This document shows, in pieces, positions 1 to 11,779 of a stretch of DNA of 64,000 nucleotides. A program made the translations under genes and the position numbers. The stretch lies in the NCBI GenBank assembly GCA_029532415.1, contig JAQOTA010000069.1, positions 1,116,001 through 1,180,000 of the forward strand, in the 5' to 3' direction. Origin of the DNA: Marasmius tenuissimus (taxonomy: Eukaryota > Basidiomycota > Agaricomycetes > Agaricales > Marasmiaceae). Within the stretch, counting starts at the first letter, position 1, and the number at the start of each line of letters is the position of its first letter. The notes beneath the pieces were generated by a model. The model was given only the letters and a program-made list of their open reading frames with translations. It was not told the origin of the DNA and searched no databases.

Positions 1-856
1 CTGAAAAACTCATGGAAATCGATTCTCCTTATAGGCTTTGGAATTCTAGAAAACTTGTTCACGAGTACAGATTGACGTGTCACACTTCAATAAATTACTA
101 AATCAGGTTGTCACACCTTGCTCACGTGGGGTTGACCGCCCTTATGGTGCCCCTACCTTAGTAAGCTTGCCGCTGAGTGCCAAGCGCAGGGCACTGAGCT
201 TGCCCCGAAACAAAGGATTGGCCCTGCAGCCCGGCGGCCAGTGTAATGTGTTGAACATGATGGATATCATGTGATACATATTGACGTGTTGTTTACGCAT
301 CACACTATTTATAGAGCTACGCCTCTAGGAACACTTGTGCTCTCATGCAAGAATGTATCTACGTAGTTATTGCTTCACAAATGACACTGTAGATATCTAC
401 TACATATGTAGTTGCATCAAGTATGATGCTTATAGTCCAAAGTGCGAGGCACAACGGACGAAAGATTCATTAGTATTGGCTAAATACCTACTTCTAGTAG
501 TAGTTTCATACCATTGTAATTACTCTTACATGTACAGAAACTTGTGTATAAAAGCTGGTATTCCAAGGCCTTAAGCCTTAGGACAATCTACTTGATTATC
601 ACCTCTTCATAAGCATCTCAAGTCTACAAGAACACTCTGTGTATTACCCATGTGAGGTTTACTTCGTTATACCCACTGTGCACTTTAACTATGCTGGCTC
701 AACATAATGATACCAAATCACATGTGCCCGTTGGACCTGGCATCTACAACCTCCTTGTGTTTACATTAATGCTTGTCCCACATTCTACCCCAGACTAATA
801 TGTATAATAAACTACAGTTTCATACAGAAAGTGGCCAGAAAGTTCCTGTTGTGTCC

Positions 857-2607
857 TCATCAGGAAAATGGGGTCTGGCACTGGGGCAACCTAGGAATGC
901 GACCACCAGACCGGATTCCCCGGTGACTCCAGGGACGCCAGGTTGTCCCAGGTTACTCCAAGCCAGCATCAGTTACTGGGTTCACCCAAATGAACCTGGT
1001 ACAACTTGTAAAGTTGGTAGTCCCAAGATATTCCTGGGACAGGTGAGGCCACTTTGGAGACACCTTGAATCTTGAAGCATATGAACATATCCAAACCTAC
1101 AAACTCTGGGAATTCTGACATCAGTAAAAATCAGGAGACCATACGTTGGGCCATCAATGTGTCGAGTCAAGTTCAAATCAATGTGCTCACTTCGTTCATT
1201 AAGTTGCTTCTGATCATGAAGTGTAGTACTGAGTATCTGATTGTACAAAAATACGCGATATATAGGGAAGAAAACGATTGCTAATCTTGCATGCAAAAAA
1301 ATTGACGGCCAGTTGGCAGTTTTGCATCCTATTTTGCACATCTGTTCCCGCTCTGAATAATCTGTGATGCTGTTCCTGCCGACTGATATTCTTTGCCTTA
1401 GTCCATATCTGGGAGCTCTCACTCTTAATCTGCGGGAGAAATTGAGTATCGATGATGTGATCAGAATGTGGAAGTCACTTAAAGTATAGAGATTGATCAG
1501 ACGCCTGGCGAGGGGCATACATGAATAGGATACGCTATCTGGTAGCGTGGGAAGTAAAATTTATGAACTGTGCAGTTGCACCCGGCAAACTCCGAAGTCA
1601 CATTTCTGATCAACAAACAACGATTGTCGACACGACTTACTAAGTACTTGCTCGTGAACTCTTCCTCTCGCCGCCCAGCGCCTCTCATCCTATGATTGCT
1701 CATCGACGTTATCGACTCTTTGTCTATGGTATTCTGGTGGAGTCCAAATTATAGGTGCGTATATGATATTCTTTTTTTTTTCTGGTCATCTGCTCACCAT
1801 ACATCGTTGATCACTGACACCCGTTGGGTTTCTTCCAGATGCTTATCAAACCAGCTTACCAAAAGCAGTACCATCACGTTCGTGTGCCATTGTATGCACT
1901 TCCCCAAGGTTTCTTGTAGAAGTGTACACCACCAAGTAGTAGTACCGGGTTAGTCTGTCTACATTTTGTACTCCAGAACATTGGCTAATATTGCTTTTTT
2001 CTGTTTGCTCTTACTTTCAGCGTTCACCCATCCTTTACTCTTGTTTCAGGTCCCTTGGGCAGTAAAGTGAGTCAAACTTAGGACGTGATGGTGGTTGACC
2101 GATATGCGGCCCACAATATCAGTGAGAGACACCTCATTTGTTCTTCTAGTTCCATTATAACTTACCACCTTTCCCCTCCAGTGGATATACACAATTTACA
2201 AGGATTTACTGCTCTATGATTGCCAGCTGGATGAGGGGTGGATGTGATTTTGAGACGGGCAGTCTCTGACAACAATGTAGCCCTATGTGCCCTAGTATGT
2301 ACTGTAGTAGGCCTCGTCACTTGTAGTAGGTATATGTGGAATATCATTTATTTTCCATTTCTTTCTAACATCCTGACTGTTTATCCACCAAACAGTGCTC
2401 GTGATTTATGGCGTGCACTCAAAGAACCTCTAAAAACCTATGCTAACTCTGGCTTACTGGGGGGTTACTTGTGAGGTCCAAAAAGATGCCTGAGGTTGGC
2501 TCAGGTTGTTCCCGGGATAACTTAGGCTCGGGGACGCGGGAACCTATTTCCTGGGACAACCCAGAGAGCCCAGGTTGCCTCAGCGCCAGGACCCTTTTTC
2601 CTGATGC
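857..2607. repeat. Wide inverted repeat, possible decayed DNA transposon
   Basis: A segment near 857-905 matches the reverse complement of 2563-2607. Both read CATCAGGAAAA, then a GGGTC-like step, GGC, CTG and GGCAACCT, with few mismatches over about 40 bases. Flanking sequence on both sides looks weakly similar too. About 1.7 kb separates the arms and contains no transposase-like frame. This could be the terminal repeats of an old non-autonomous element or two opposed copies of a short repeat. I could not define target-site duplications. Confidence 0.45.
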
Positions 2608-2715
2608 TTTTCCTAGTCACGGAGGTCACATTGCATATGACTACAATATGACATGTTACATACAGGTGGAATCTGACATCAAAATGCCCCCAGTGTTACT
2701 GGTTGCGTCCTCGTT

Positions 2716-2862
2716 ATCACTGGGGGCAAAAAAGCATAATTCATGTGGTATTATTCAATCTTTATGCTGAATTTATTCTAAAAAATGCCAAATTTGGAAT
2801 AAATTCAGCATAAAAATCGAATAATACTACGTGCATTATGTTATTTTGCACCCAGTGTATAT
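2716..2862. repeat. Foldback / MITE-like hairpin
   Basis: The two halves are near-perfect reverse complements around a centre at about 2789. The left arm runs from the CACTGGGGGC motif through TTTATGCTGAATTTATTC. The right arm runs the same in reverse and ends at GCACCCAGTG. Each arm is about 65 bases with roughly 80-85% identity. A further inverted copy of the end motif, GCCCCCAGTG, lies just upstream near 2687. There is no coding capacity. The structure fits a short MITE or foldback element and its transcript would form a long hairpin. Confidence 0.75.
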
Positions 2863-3107
2863 CATTGTGGTACGTGTTTACATTCCATACATCCTGATTT
2901 ATTTGCATCCGTTATAGTTGATAAATACGAGACAGAAATTCGAGAGAAATGGATAGGTGAAAGAATGGAAGAACAATTTTGGATCAAAGAATGTTGCGAA
3001 TAGAATAGACGTACGGTGAGTTATGCTGATAAGTAATTCGTTGCCAATCTGCTGCGACTAACTTTTCGCCTCCAAGACGGTTGTGATGTCCGTCGTGTAA
3101 TTTAACT

Positions 3108-4193
3108 TTAAGCGCCTAGTGCCCGCTCCTCAGCCCATCCTGGAATCCTTTCCCAAACGACGTCCCCATCATCATCCAAAATCAACGTCCCGTTCCTCGT
3201 CAACTTGGCTCGATAACCTGGTGCCGGTGGAGTTGGAAGGGGATAGGAGACGTTGGGGTAGTCGTCGACTTCTCCGGGGTTTGCTGAAGAGTCAATCTGG
3301 GCCTGTTCCAATCTGCCTTTCCCTCCCACCCGTTCAACGACGGAATCGTTAGGCCTCTCCTGGCACTTACTCTCCGTGGCCTGCACCTGCTCGTCATCAA
3401 CTTTCACGTCGCCTATGATGGGAGGCATTCTGGGCATGCGGGGCTTTCTCGCATACAAGCCATTCAGAAATTGCTCTCTGTGATCTCGCATCGTTTCTTG
3501 ATTTGGGAACTTGGGGGGGTAGTCCGGTGCACGATGGAAGAAGGCGTAGGCAGATAACGTTAGCCTCTCGTCGTCCGTGAGGCCCGGATACTGATCAGCG
3601 GTGGAAGTGCTGGAAGGGGTAGGGGAGTAAAGAATCCAAGACCGGAACTGGGGAAGGAATTCCGTGCGGATATCAGTGTTGATGTGCCAGTCGAAGCAAA
3701 AAGGCGGTTTTTCGGGCAGTGGCAAGGTGAAGGTGGAGGTACTCGTGGCTTTCCTGTTCTTCAAATCTGCCACGATTGGCTCAATTTGGCTCTTGTTTCC
3801 CCCTTTCAATATCCCGTTGAGGATCATGGGACCGATTGTGGCTGCTGCTCGAGCTTCTGGCCACTCATCGCTGTAGAAGGCGAACATGTACGCGGCGATA
3901 GCGTTTTGTTTCTCTGGGGAGAGGGTGCTGAACCACTCGCTAAACAACGGCGTCTCGGTACTGGAAGACCCAGGGCTGGTTTTCAGCTTGGATTTGGTGA
4001 CAGTCTTATTTCGGATAAGAGGCATGATCGTGTCGTTGGCCTGAAGGGTGCGCGTGCGGGTGTTGGAGAGATAGTTGCGGTAGAGAGAGACAGTTTTACT
4101 TTTGGCCTTGTTGGATGGAGAGACAAATTTAGGTTGTCGGTTGACGTTGTTGCTGATGTTGGCATTGGTCGTGGAGGGTGTTAAGAAGCGCAT
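3108..4193 (-). CDS. Hypothetical protein, 361 aa, single exon
   Basis: An uninterrupted 361-codon frame beginning MRFLTPSTTNAN. I do not recognise a family. The N-terminal ~75 residues are Ser/Thr/Asn/Lys-rich and basic. Residues ~85-135 contain a helical, hydrophobic stretch with aromatic residues (FSEWFSTLSPEKQNAIAAYM). A related-looking phrase, LTDDERLTLSAYAFFHRAPD, occurs around residue 210, which hints at two copies of a small helical unit. The C-terminus is acidic, ending DDDGDVVWERIPGWAEE. No signal peptide or membrane segment is visible. A TATA-like box lies ~90 bp upstream. Nearest neighbour on the same strand is the trehalose gene, about 0.8 kb upstream. Confidence 0.65.
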   Translation of the reverse strand: MRFLTPSTTNANISNNVNRQPKFVSPSNKAKSKTVSLYRNYLSNTRTRTLQANDTIMPLIRNKTVTKSKLKTSPGSSSTETPLFSEWFSTLSPEKQNAIAAYMFAFYSDEWPEARAAATIGPMILNGILKGGNKSQIEPIVADLKNRKATSTSTFTLPLPEKPPFCFDWHINTDIRTEFLPQFRSWILYSPTPSSTSTADQYPGLTDDERLTLSAYAFFHRAPDYPPKFPNQETMRDHREQFLNGLYARKPRMPRMPPIIGDVKVDDEQVQATESKCQERPNDSVVERVGGKGRLEQAQIDSSANPGEVDDYPNVSYPLPTPPAPGYRAKLTRNGTLILDDDGDVVWERIPGWAEERALGA

Positions 4194-4974
4194 TTTTAGT
4201 ATGTTGAAACTTTGAATGCTGATGTGGGCGTTTAGTTACTGAGCGGTAGTGTTTGTTTAGGTCGAGCATAGGTTGAAATACCGGGTTTTATATCCCAGAC
4301 CGAGAGCTTGGACATGTTCTGATTGCCTTTTCCATCACTATAGAACGCAATTGTTCGTCAGATGGGTCAAGCTTCATTGTCAGTCGAAAGTGGCAATGGC
4401 CAATGCATTGACGCGTCAACAATGCTACCGTGACAGAGTGGCAACGAGACAGGTTTCTATATGGCGCTATATCGCTTTGACCTTGTATCCGTACTATCGG
4501 TCAGCTGCACTGATGTGAAATGCCTTAGACTGTGAACTTCGCCCTCCCTTTATTTAGCGACTCCCAACCGAGGTCGAAGGACGAGCGTCCAGTGGTGGCA
4601 TGGTTTATGATCGCCAAAATCCAGAGCGTACAAACTCGTTGGGCAACATGCATGAGACTATATTCCGAGGTTTTATCTCTCAGTTCCAGCTTCCCACTGT
4701 CCTCCCAAGCCGTACTACTAGTGACTAGCAAAACGCCAAAGTAACGAGACAACTCTAGAAGGATTTGCCTGATCATGAGCTCGTCAACCTGGAGTTTCCA
4801 ATCGAAACACTTTAGGTTTTCTATTGAGCACATTCGTGGATACTGTACAAACCCATTCTACAGATAATACAACATCTACCGTTTACAATAACCAAAATCA
4901 GAATTCGAATGTGTCCGTGGCGGGACTTTGCAATCTAGCTTCTACAAGTTTCCACCCTCCTCAGACACCGCTTT
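4194..4974. other. Intergenic, no gene seen
   Basis: This lies between the start of the 361-aa gene and the stop of the trehalose gene. Short frames of about 100 codons on both strands have no recognisable content. The TATA-like box at 4285 is the only candidate signal. Confidence 0.6.
4285..4294 (-). promoter_or_regulatory. TATA-like box for the 361-aa gene
   Basis: On the minus strand the sequence reads GATATAAAAC, about 90 bp upstream of the ATG at 4193. Position and sequence suit a core promoter; there is no further support. Confidence 0.4.
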
Positions 4975-7900
4975 TCAACATTCCGCAAACTCCCTGATCA
5001 CCCTCGCCACATCACCGAGGTCATCTTGATTCCCACTCAAGGGATGTACACCCCTCGCCAACCTCCATTTCGCGTCCGTGCTGCCCTTCCCGCTGATTGA
5101 AACTGTCTCAGAGTTATCCAACTCTCCGAGCCGTCTCAACAATCTTTCATCGCCACTCATAGCGACGACGATATCCCATTCGTTCGTGCCACCAGACAGC
5201 CCCAGCAGGACCGATCCGACCGCAGTCGACCATGAGATATTGTTCGGCAGGACCAAGAACGAGTTCGACGAGGGAATAATGCGCAAGCCGAAGCGTTCGC
5301 CCAGACTGTGTGGATAATGTTAGTTAACCGTCGCGATAAGAAGGGCTGGTAGAAAAACATACCTGTCGAAAATATGGTTCTGAGCTTCGGCAGCTTGCCT
5401 CCTCGCCCACTGCGAATCCGGTCGATAATCGTCTGCTCTTTCGCAGAACCGCCAGATGACAGAAGCCTCACGTTCCTGCACATATGATCCCGGCGTTCTT
5501 TCCGTGAACTAGAAGGGAAAACCCGTCAAGACATGTCTCGGAAGTTGCGAAAACCCAACTCACATAGTGCAACATCTCCGAACACACATTCTTCCAGGTC
5601 ATGTTCAAGTTCGCGACCATGCTAATCCACTCTCCTTCCTGCCCCTTCGCATTCCTCGACTTGATATAACACCCATTCTCCGCAATAATCCCAAGTCGCC
5701 CACCGACCTCCTGACTAACTCTTGCAAGCTGTTTCCGCGAGTACCCACTCAACAACCACACCTCATTCCTCGAATCCTTCACGAGTGCCTTCAACACCTC
5801 GATCGCCCTCGTCTCCTCCTCCTCTCTCTTCACTTTCTCCTTGTCTACCTCGCCCTCCTGCAAATGCTGCTCCTCACTGACCAGCCCCCCTTCCCAATCG
5901 ACAGCAACGAGCCTCGCCTTCCCATGCTTCCACCTACTAATCACCTTCTTAACATCTAGCTCTCTCCTTCCGCCTTCTTCGTCATCGTCCGAATGTTCTT
6001 CCTCTTGCGACGCCCTCAGACAACGAGAGAGGAACCCAATTACGAACGCTTGCGCACTCTGGCCTATAACGTGTCCTTGAAGGTCTTCCCAACGGGAATG
6101 CGCTTCCTCCGAAGACATCGTCAGACTCTGGTTAATGGCCGCAGCAGTTCCTCGCATGTCCCATGGGTTCACGGCGATGCAAGAGCGGAAGCCGGAGTAG
6201 GAGTACGAGCCAGTGAACTACGGAGAGTCCGAGTAAGACACCAGGAAAGCCAGGTAGGAAAAGAAGAACGCTGACCTCACTCAACACCAAACTACCTTCC
6301 TTCTCCTTGCCTTCCTGGGACACCACGAATTCGTGCGTTCTCAGCGCCATCCCCTCACGCAGAGAAGTGACCAAGAACGCATCGGCCACGCGAAGCAATG
6401 CGAGGTATTGGCTAAAGCTTACATCTTGTGTATGTAGGAAGACGATGGGCTGACAAAACCAGACGGGGGTTCAGATATGCGTATTTAGATCAAAAATGAA
6501 AAGTAAAAACGAACCTGATAAGTTAGCGTACTAAACTTGGAATTGATATGTGACACTGTCGTCAAAATCGAGCTCCCAATATCCTCATCAACCTGGCTAC
6601 TACTCGCCGGAATCGCAATCTGAATCAACACAACCTGGAGGGGAGGGGGCGTCAGTATCTCGTATTCTCAGCACAACACGACACGACACACCTTCTCCTT
6701 CAACTCCGGATCCTTGCTCGCATACTGCTCAAGGAACCTCTCAAAGGCCTGAATCTTCTGCCTCACACCTTGCACCTCATCCATCTTATCTCTCCCAACC
6801 ACGATCTTCATCCCGGCATACCTTTGCTTCAGTATATCGATCCACTCCTGCACCGCCGGATCCTTTCTCCTCTCATTCAACTGGTTCACATCGATTCCCA
6901 TCGGGAACACCCCCACATCGACGAACCGTCCCTTTCCGTCCTCACCTACGGATGACGTTATGGAGGCGTACGATTTGCTGGAGGACAGGTGAGATAAGTT
7001 GGAATTGGTCTTTTCGCCCCGGTCATTGACCTGAGTTGACATGAACGAAGAACTTGACATGGAACGGTTGAACGGAGGAGGTGTGATGTAGTTTGGACTG
7101 TACGACGATCCTAGTTGGATTCCACGAGGTAACGACTCGACACTGAGGATACGAGAACATGTTTGTCGGAAGTGTCGGGCAAAGTTGGCGGTTTGGAAAC
7201 CAACAAGATCGGCACCTGTGTATGGAGGCGAATGAGAAACCATACGGGACCCGCATGTAAATAGAACTCACCCAGCATGCCACGTAGAAGAGCAGATCGT
7301 ACGGAGAGACATCGGAAAATTTCTGAGGAAGGGAAGGCCGCGTGAAGGAAGAAACCAATGGGTGCGTTCGACGGAATTAGACCAGAGGAACGGAGCATTA
7401 GCGGGAGAAGCATGAGGTGGTAGTCGTTGACCCAGACTAGAATGAACAACTGAGACCCATAGATCACGCTTTAGCAAAGACATGTGCTCACCAATGTCAC
7501 CCTCTTGCCAAACTTCTGCGATCTTCTCAGCAAAAGCCTTGTTAACAGCCACGTATTGCTTGTACGACTCGCTCTCGTAGAACATCCTGGTCTTGGGAGC
7601 ATCAGGCACAGCGTAATGCAATGCTGGCCAAAGAACCTGCAAAGCGTCGTGAGATGGCATAAGTGAATGAAAGTGAACTATGCAACCAACCTGGTGGCAG
7701 AACTCGTCGTAACATCCCTCAAACTCCTCATCACTGACCCAAACAGCCTCACAATCATGATCCAGCTTCAATTTTGCATCGATATTCTTCTTCAACCCTT
7801 CCGAAAAATCGTCTGTTTTGGTACCAAGGGTTCCGACCCACAACTTGTCCTTCAACTTCGAGACTGACTGGAGGGAATTTGCACGAGAATGGCCAGGTCG

Positions 7901-8806
7901 ACGCGTAGTCGTCGGAGTCTGCGGTTGCTCACGGGACACACTATCGAGAGCGTTCTTGAGCCCACCATTGACATGGGCATTCGGCTCGAAAAAGAAGGCA
8001 TTGTCGTCATCCTCACCAGGCGTGCCGTCAACGCCTGGGGAATGCTGATGATCCCGGCTCTTTGAACTGGTCAACCCAGGCCTTCGGGACGAGGACCTGG
8101 ACCCTTGCCCCTGTCGCCGCATACGACGTGTGTGAGAACGCTGTATGTGAGTCGTAGACGCGTTCGGTGGGGAAGTTGCCTTGGTGGAAATCGAACTCGG
8201 CATGATCTTTTCTCCAATTGTCTTCAATGCGGTCGTAGCAGTCCCAATAACACCCTTGTCTCCGCTTCCACCACTCGATGTACGAGTACTCGTAGGCATT
8301 GGTGTCGTCAGCGCAGAGAACGGGTTTAACGCATCTTTCGAAGGTGTCGGCAACGTTGAGTGCGCGTGACGATGCTCCAAATCCTCAACAATCGATTTGA
8401 GAGGTGCTGGCACGGATGCTTTCGTCAGACCAAAGTAGTCTCCTGGTGTCGTTGGATTTGGGGTTCGACCTGTCTGAGCTGGGGTGAATGGTGTAGCACC
8501 ATGCATGGAACGCGAGTGATGGGAGCCTGAGTGAGAGGAGCCTGAATGAGAGGATCGAGTGTGACGATTTCTTTCTGAAAGTTTTGAAATGACTTCCGGT
8601 ACGTCGAGACTGAGGTTCTTGTTTCCTCCGTTGGAATCCTCGAGACCAACGGGCGACTCGCTGAACTCCTCATCTGGAGCACCAAGAACGACCGTTTGAG
8701 GAAGGAAGAGGGAGGCAATGACAATACGGTGGTTTCTAAGGGAGGAAGCGGAGGACATGGTGGTCTGAAGGAGAGGGAATTCCTGTGTTTGATTTGAGGG
8801 ATCCAT
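4975..8806 (-). CDS. Trehalose-6-phosphate synthase complex subunit, regulatory type (Tps3/Tsl1/Tps2-like)
   Basis: A large multi-exon protein. The start is the ATG of MDPSNQTQEF; upstream frame has no other ATG. A long Ser/His/Thr-rich N-terminal region precedes the glycosyltransferase-20 domain. The domain is marked by VLWPALHY, VWVNDYHLMLLP (using an acceptor that restores VWVNDY), IGFFLHAAFPSSEIFR, ADLVGFQTANFARHF and LVTSLREGMALRTHEFV. It continues into a HAD-phosphatase-like domain (WLLSGYSRKQL, GIIAENGCYIKS). The usual DYDGT nucleophile motif reads VDWEGGL, so the second acidic position is Glu and the motif is degenerate. The phosphatase is therefore probably inactive, as in the yeast regulatory subunits Tps3 and Tsl1. 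Role: cytosolic trehalose synthase complex, stress protection. Several introns are short; one is 54 nt and stays in frame if unspliced. Confidence 0.88.
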
Positions 8807-9724
8807 TTTGAGCTCAGGAAACTTCGGAAGATTTGGGGAGAATCTCACGCGTCATAATCGACGTTCGATCAGATTGCCATGGGAAAAACCGGGCCGCAAT
8901 GCTGGGCTCAAATTGGGACCTACAACACGGAAAACTCGACCTCATGACTGCTTTTAGATTCTTTGTGGGATCTTTTAGGATCACAAAAACCTTCTTCAAA
9001 TTTCGTCCAATGGTTTACGAACGTGTAGGTTGTGCATAAATACCTCAGCACGGAGCTCATCATATTTAACAGCACACGGCCGACGGAACTTATGATGAAC
9101 TTGTGCATCACGATTGACGATAACGCGCAGATTGTGATGCACCCCAAGCCTAGGCGAGTCAAGCCAACCCTTGGCAAACGATCCAGCTTGTCAGTATTCA
9201 AGAGAATATCACGAAGTAATGGTTTACAATGAAGTCTGGGAAACAGTGTTATACTGCAGCGACGGAATTGCGAGCCCTCAGACTCAAAAGCTAACGACGA
9301 ACGAGGCTGGCCACGAGAAAGACAGGAAAAGGTCGGCACAGTGGGACACCCTGGCGGCGCATCACAACCCAAGTACTCTACCCATATATCATTCACCGTC
9401 GATCGGTTCAAGGGTACTAATGAAGGACTACACCCAGTTTTAACGCTCTGAGGAATCAATCGAAATCCCGGGCCCTCGGGTGGGCGAGAGTAAGCGGTAG
9501 TTCCCGAAGGAGAAGAAGTCAAGCCAGTATATAGTACGTTTCATTGATTATAGCGACCATCAAACTCTCATACGCACTCTCACATAACATTGTCGATAGC
9601 AATCTCCGTGAAACCCACTCGCCAAAGTCGCAGATTCTAGGCGTGCACGAGGCTAATGGCTGTCCTAATGGTCACTGGTCACTAGTTCACCGCAATCCGT
9701 AAACTCTTCTGAATCACGACCACG
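8807..9724. other. Divergent promoter region
   Basis: Spacer between the trehalose gene (minus) and the DUF4246 gene (plus), so it must hold both promoters. A TATA-like GTATATAG lies near 9530. A 200-codon minus-strand frame at 8920-9522 has no recognisable features and was not called. Confidence 0.5.
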
Positions 9725-11596
9725 ATGAGCTCGGACGATGTAACGAACGGCCTTGAAAAGGTCAAGCTCCCAGGATTTGGTCTGCCTGTCAACAATCTCC
9801 CGGAAAGCCCGCTTATTCGGAATCGGGATGTATCGAAACGGCTGTGCTTTCCAAACGCCATAACTTCATGGCGTGCTTCGTGCATCACTGTCCGTGAACG
9901 AACTATGCTCGCGATGATCAACGAGATTACCGACAAACCAGATTGGGATAGGAAAGTCAACGACGAAGCCATTGTCTCCAAATGGAGGAACGAAGCACTA
10001 GGTCAAGAAGGCGCGGATGTTTCACAGGCAATGTTCGACTACGTACGTCCACAAGACAAATTCTTGTAATGGACTGATAGAAACGACTTTCAATAGTGCA
10101 TAGCAGAACTCCGCGACAAAGCACCTCATCACGCCCAAACCGGACGCTCCATTGTCCTCGATAGCGAAGCCGCCATCATCAAATCAGATACCGCCATCCC
10201 TCCCTTCCTCGCCGACGAGCTGAAAGCCGCCGTCAAACCACTGGAGGATGTTCCCGAGCACCTTAAGGACTGGCATCCTGGCTCAAACAAAAAAGTTCTC
10301 GACCTGGTCCATCCATCTCTCTATCCACTCATGTACGGAAAGTCCCGCATCATGACCTCCGGTCGCTGCAGTCTCACAGACTGTCTCTCGAGATGCGGAG
10401 AGGGTGTTATCGTACCCACACCGATTCAGGAGCACCTCGGCCAAGTTACCTCTCGCGGGACGACTCGCGACAACGCCTCCAATTACTGGTCCGGAAGCTA
10501 TCAGTGGCTACCTTGCGAGGTCGCTTTCCGTGGAGAGGACCAAGTCGAGATAACGAGCTACATCAATAACCTCCACCCGAGACGACATACGGCGTTGTAT
10601 GGGGCTCTAGAGAAGATCATTGCGAGGACTATTCCTCTTTGGGATGATTGTCTTTCGTACTTCGGGTTCGACTCTGCACGGCAGCGCGTCTCGACTGGAG
10701 GAAAGGGTGCTCAGTACGAGTATCCACTGAGAAAGGAGCGGCCTTTAGATCCAGACGAGGATCCGGAGGGCCACGATAGATGGGATCGAGACTATGAGTG
10801 GTTTAGGGCCAATCGAGTCCTGATACAGCCGGAACCAGGGGACTACGAGCCGTACGACCAGGAAGTGCTCCGACATGTCAATCTGCGAAAGGATTGGGGA
10901 GAGCAAGGCTTACAGATTATCGTCAAACTTGCTAACATCGAGTTACGTCCAGAAGAAGGGAGGATCTCGTATGAAGGAGGGACATGGCACGTCGAAGGGC
11001 AACTCAACGAGCACATCTGCGCGAGCGCGACATATTACTACGATCAAGAGAACGTGAGCGAGAGTCGGCTTGCGTTCCGGGAGTTGACGAATGGGGGGGT
11101 GGAATTTGAAGAGTACTACGACCAGGATGACTATGAGGGTTTGGAGGAGCTCTATGGAATTGAGCAAGGTGGTCCCTGTTTGCAGGAGTTGGGATCGGTG
11201 ACGACCAAGGAAGGGAGGTTGTTGGTCTTTCCGAATGTTCTGCAGCATCGAGTGGCGCCGTTTAGACTCGTGAATCCTTCGAAACCTGGGCGCCGAAAGA
11301 TTCTTGCACTCTTCTTGGTAGATCCATACCTGAGAACGCTCTCAACCACGAACGTAGCTCCACAACAAAGAGACTGGTGGGTTGAGGGCGTGCGGCAAGA
11401 TGAATCTACCAGGTTGGGTAGGCTGCCGGCGGAGTTGATAGATCATGTCGTTGAGATGATGAACCCGGAAGACTGGCCATTGTCGTTGGAAGAGGCAAAG
11501 AAGGTCAGGGAGGATTTGATGGCCCAGAGGACTGTATATACGGACGAGGTCAACAGGAATTATGAGCAGGAGGGTTTTTCGTTTTGTGAGCACTGA
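9725..11596 (+). CDS. DUF4246 family protein, copy 1
   Basis: Two exons, 9725-10042 and 10097-11596, joined at GAC TAC/TGC ATA GCA; 605 aa. The start is the first ATG, followed by MSSDDVTNG. It matches the fungal DUF4246 family, with KLPGFGLPVN near the N-terminus, an FPNAITSW phrase, and a conserved C-terminal half. In that half, GTWHVEGQLNEHICA and later LLVFPNVLQHRV ... GRRKILALFLVDP look like the His-x-Glu, distal His and Arg/Lys positions of a 2-oxoglutarate/Fe(II) oxygenase beta-barrel. That enzymatic reading is my inference. Copy 2 (46785-48649) has the same intron and the same candidate residues; a third, broken copy lies at 51466-52399. No signal peptide is visible, so the protein is probably cytosolic or nuclear. 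Confidence 0.9.
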
Positions 11597-11779
11597 CGTT
11601 GATTTGTCGACATGATAGTTCAATCTGATTGACATCCTACCATAACTTTACCACTTTGATATTCAATAAGTTCTATTGCTACGAAGTACTGGCGTGAGGC
11701 ATCGTGTAGTACAAGTACTTGGTGCTCAAGATTGGATGATTAGGCTCAGGAATTTCACTCAAGTTGCCACTCATTGACT

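Larger units (their letters stand above)
1..3107. other. Gene-poor, repeat-bearing stretch
   Basis: No open reading frame here looks like a real protein: all are under 180 codons, compositionally random and without recognisable motifs, and no set of them joins through splice sites into a domain I know. The stretch holds two inverted-repeat structures, listed separately at 857-2607 and 2716-2862. It is best read as decayed repeat or transposon DNA next to the first gene. Confidence 0.6.

Noticed and set aside
8920..9522. 200-codon minus-strand frame upstream of the trehalose gene
   Set aside because: No motif, no splice support and atypical composition; it falls in a shared promoter region.
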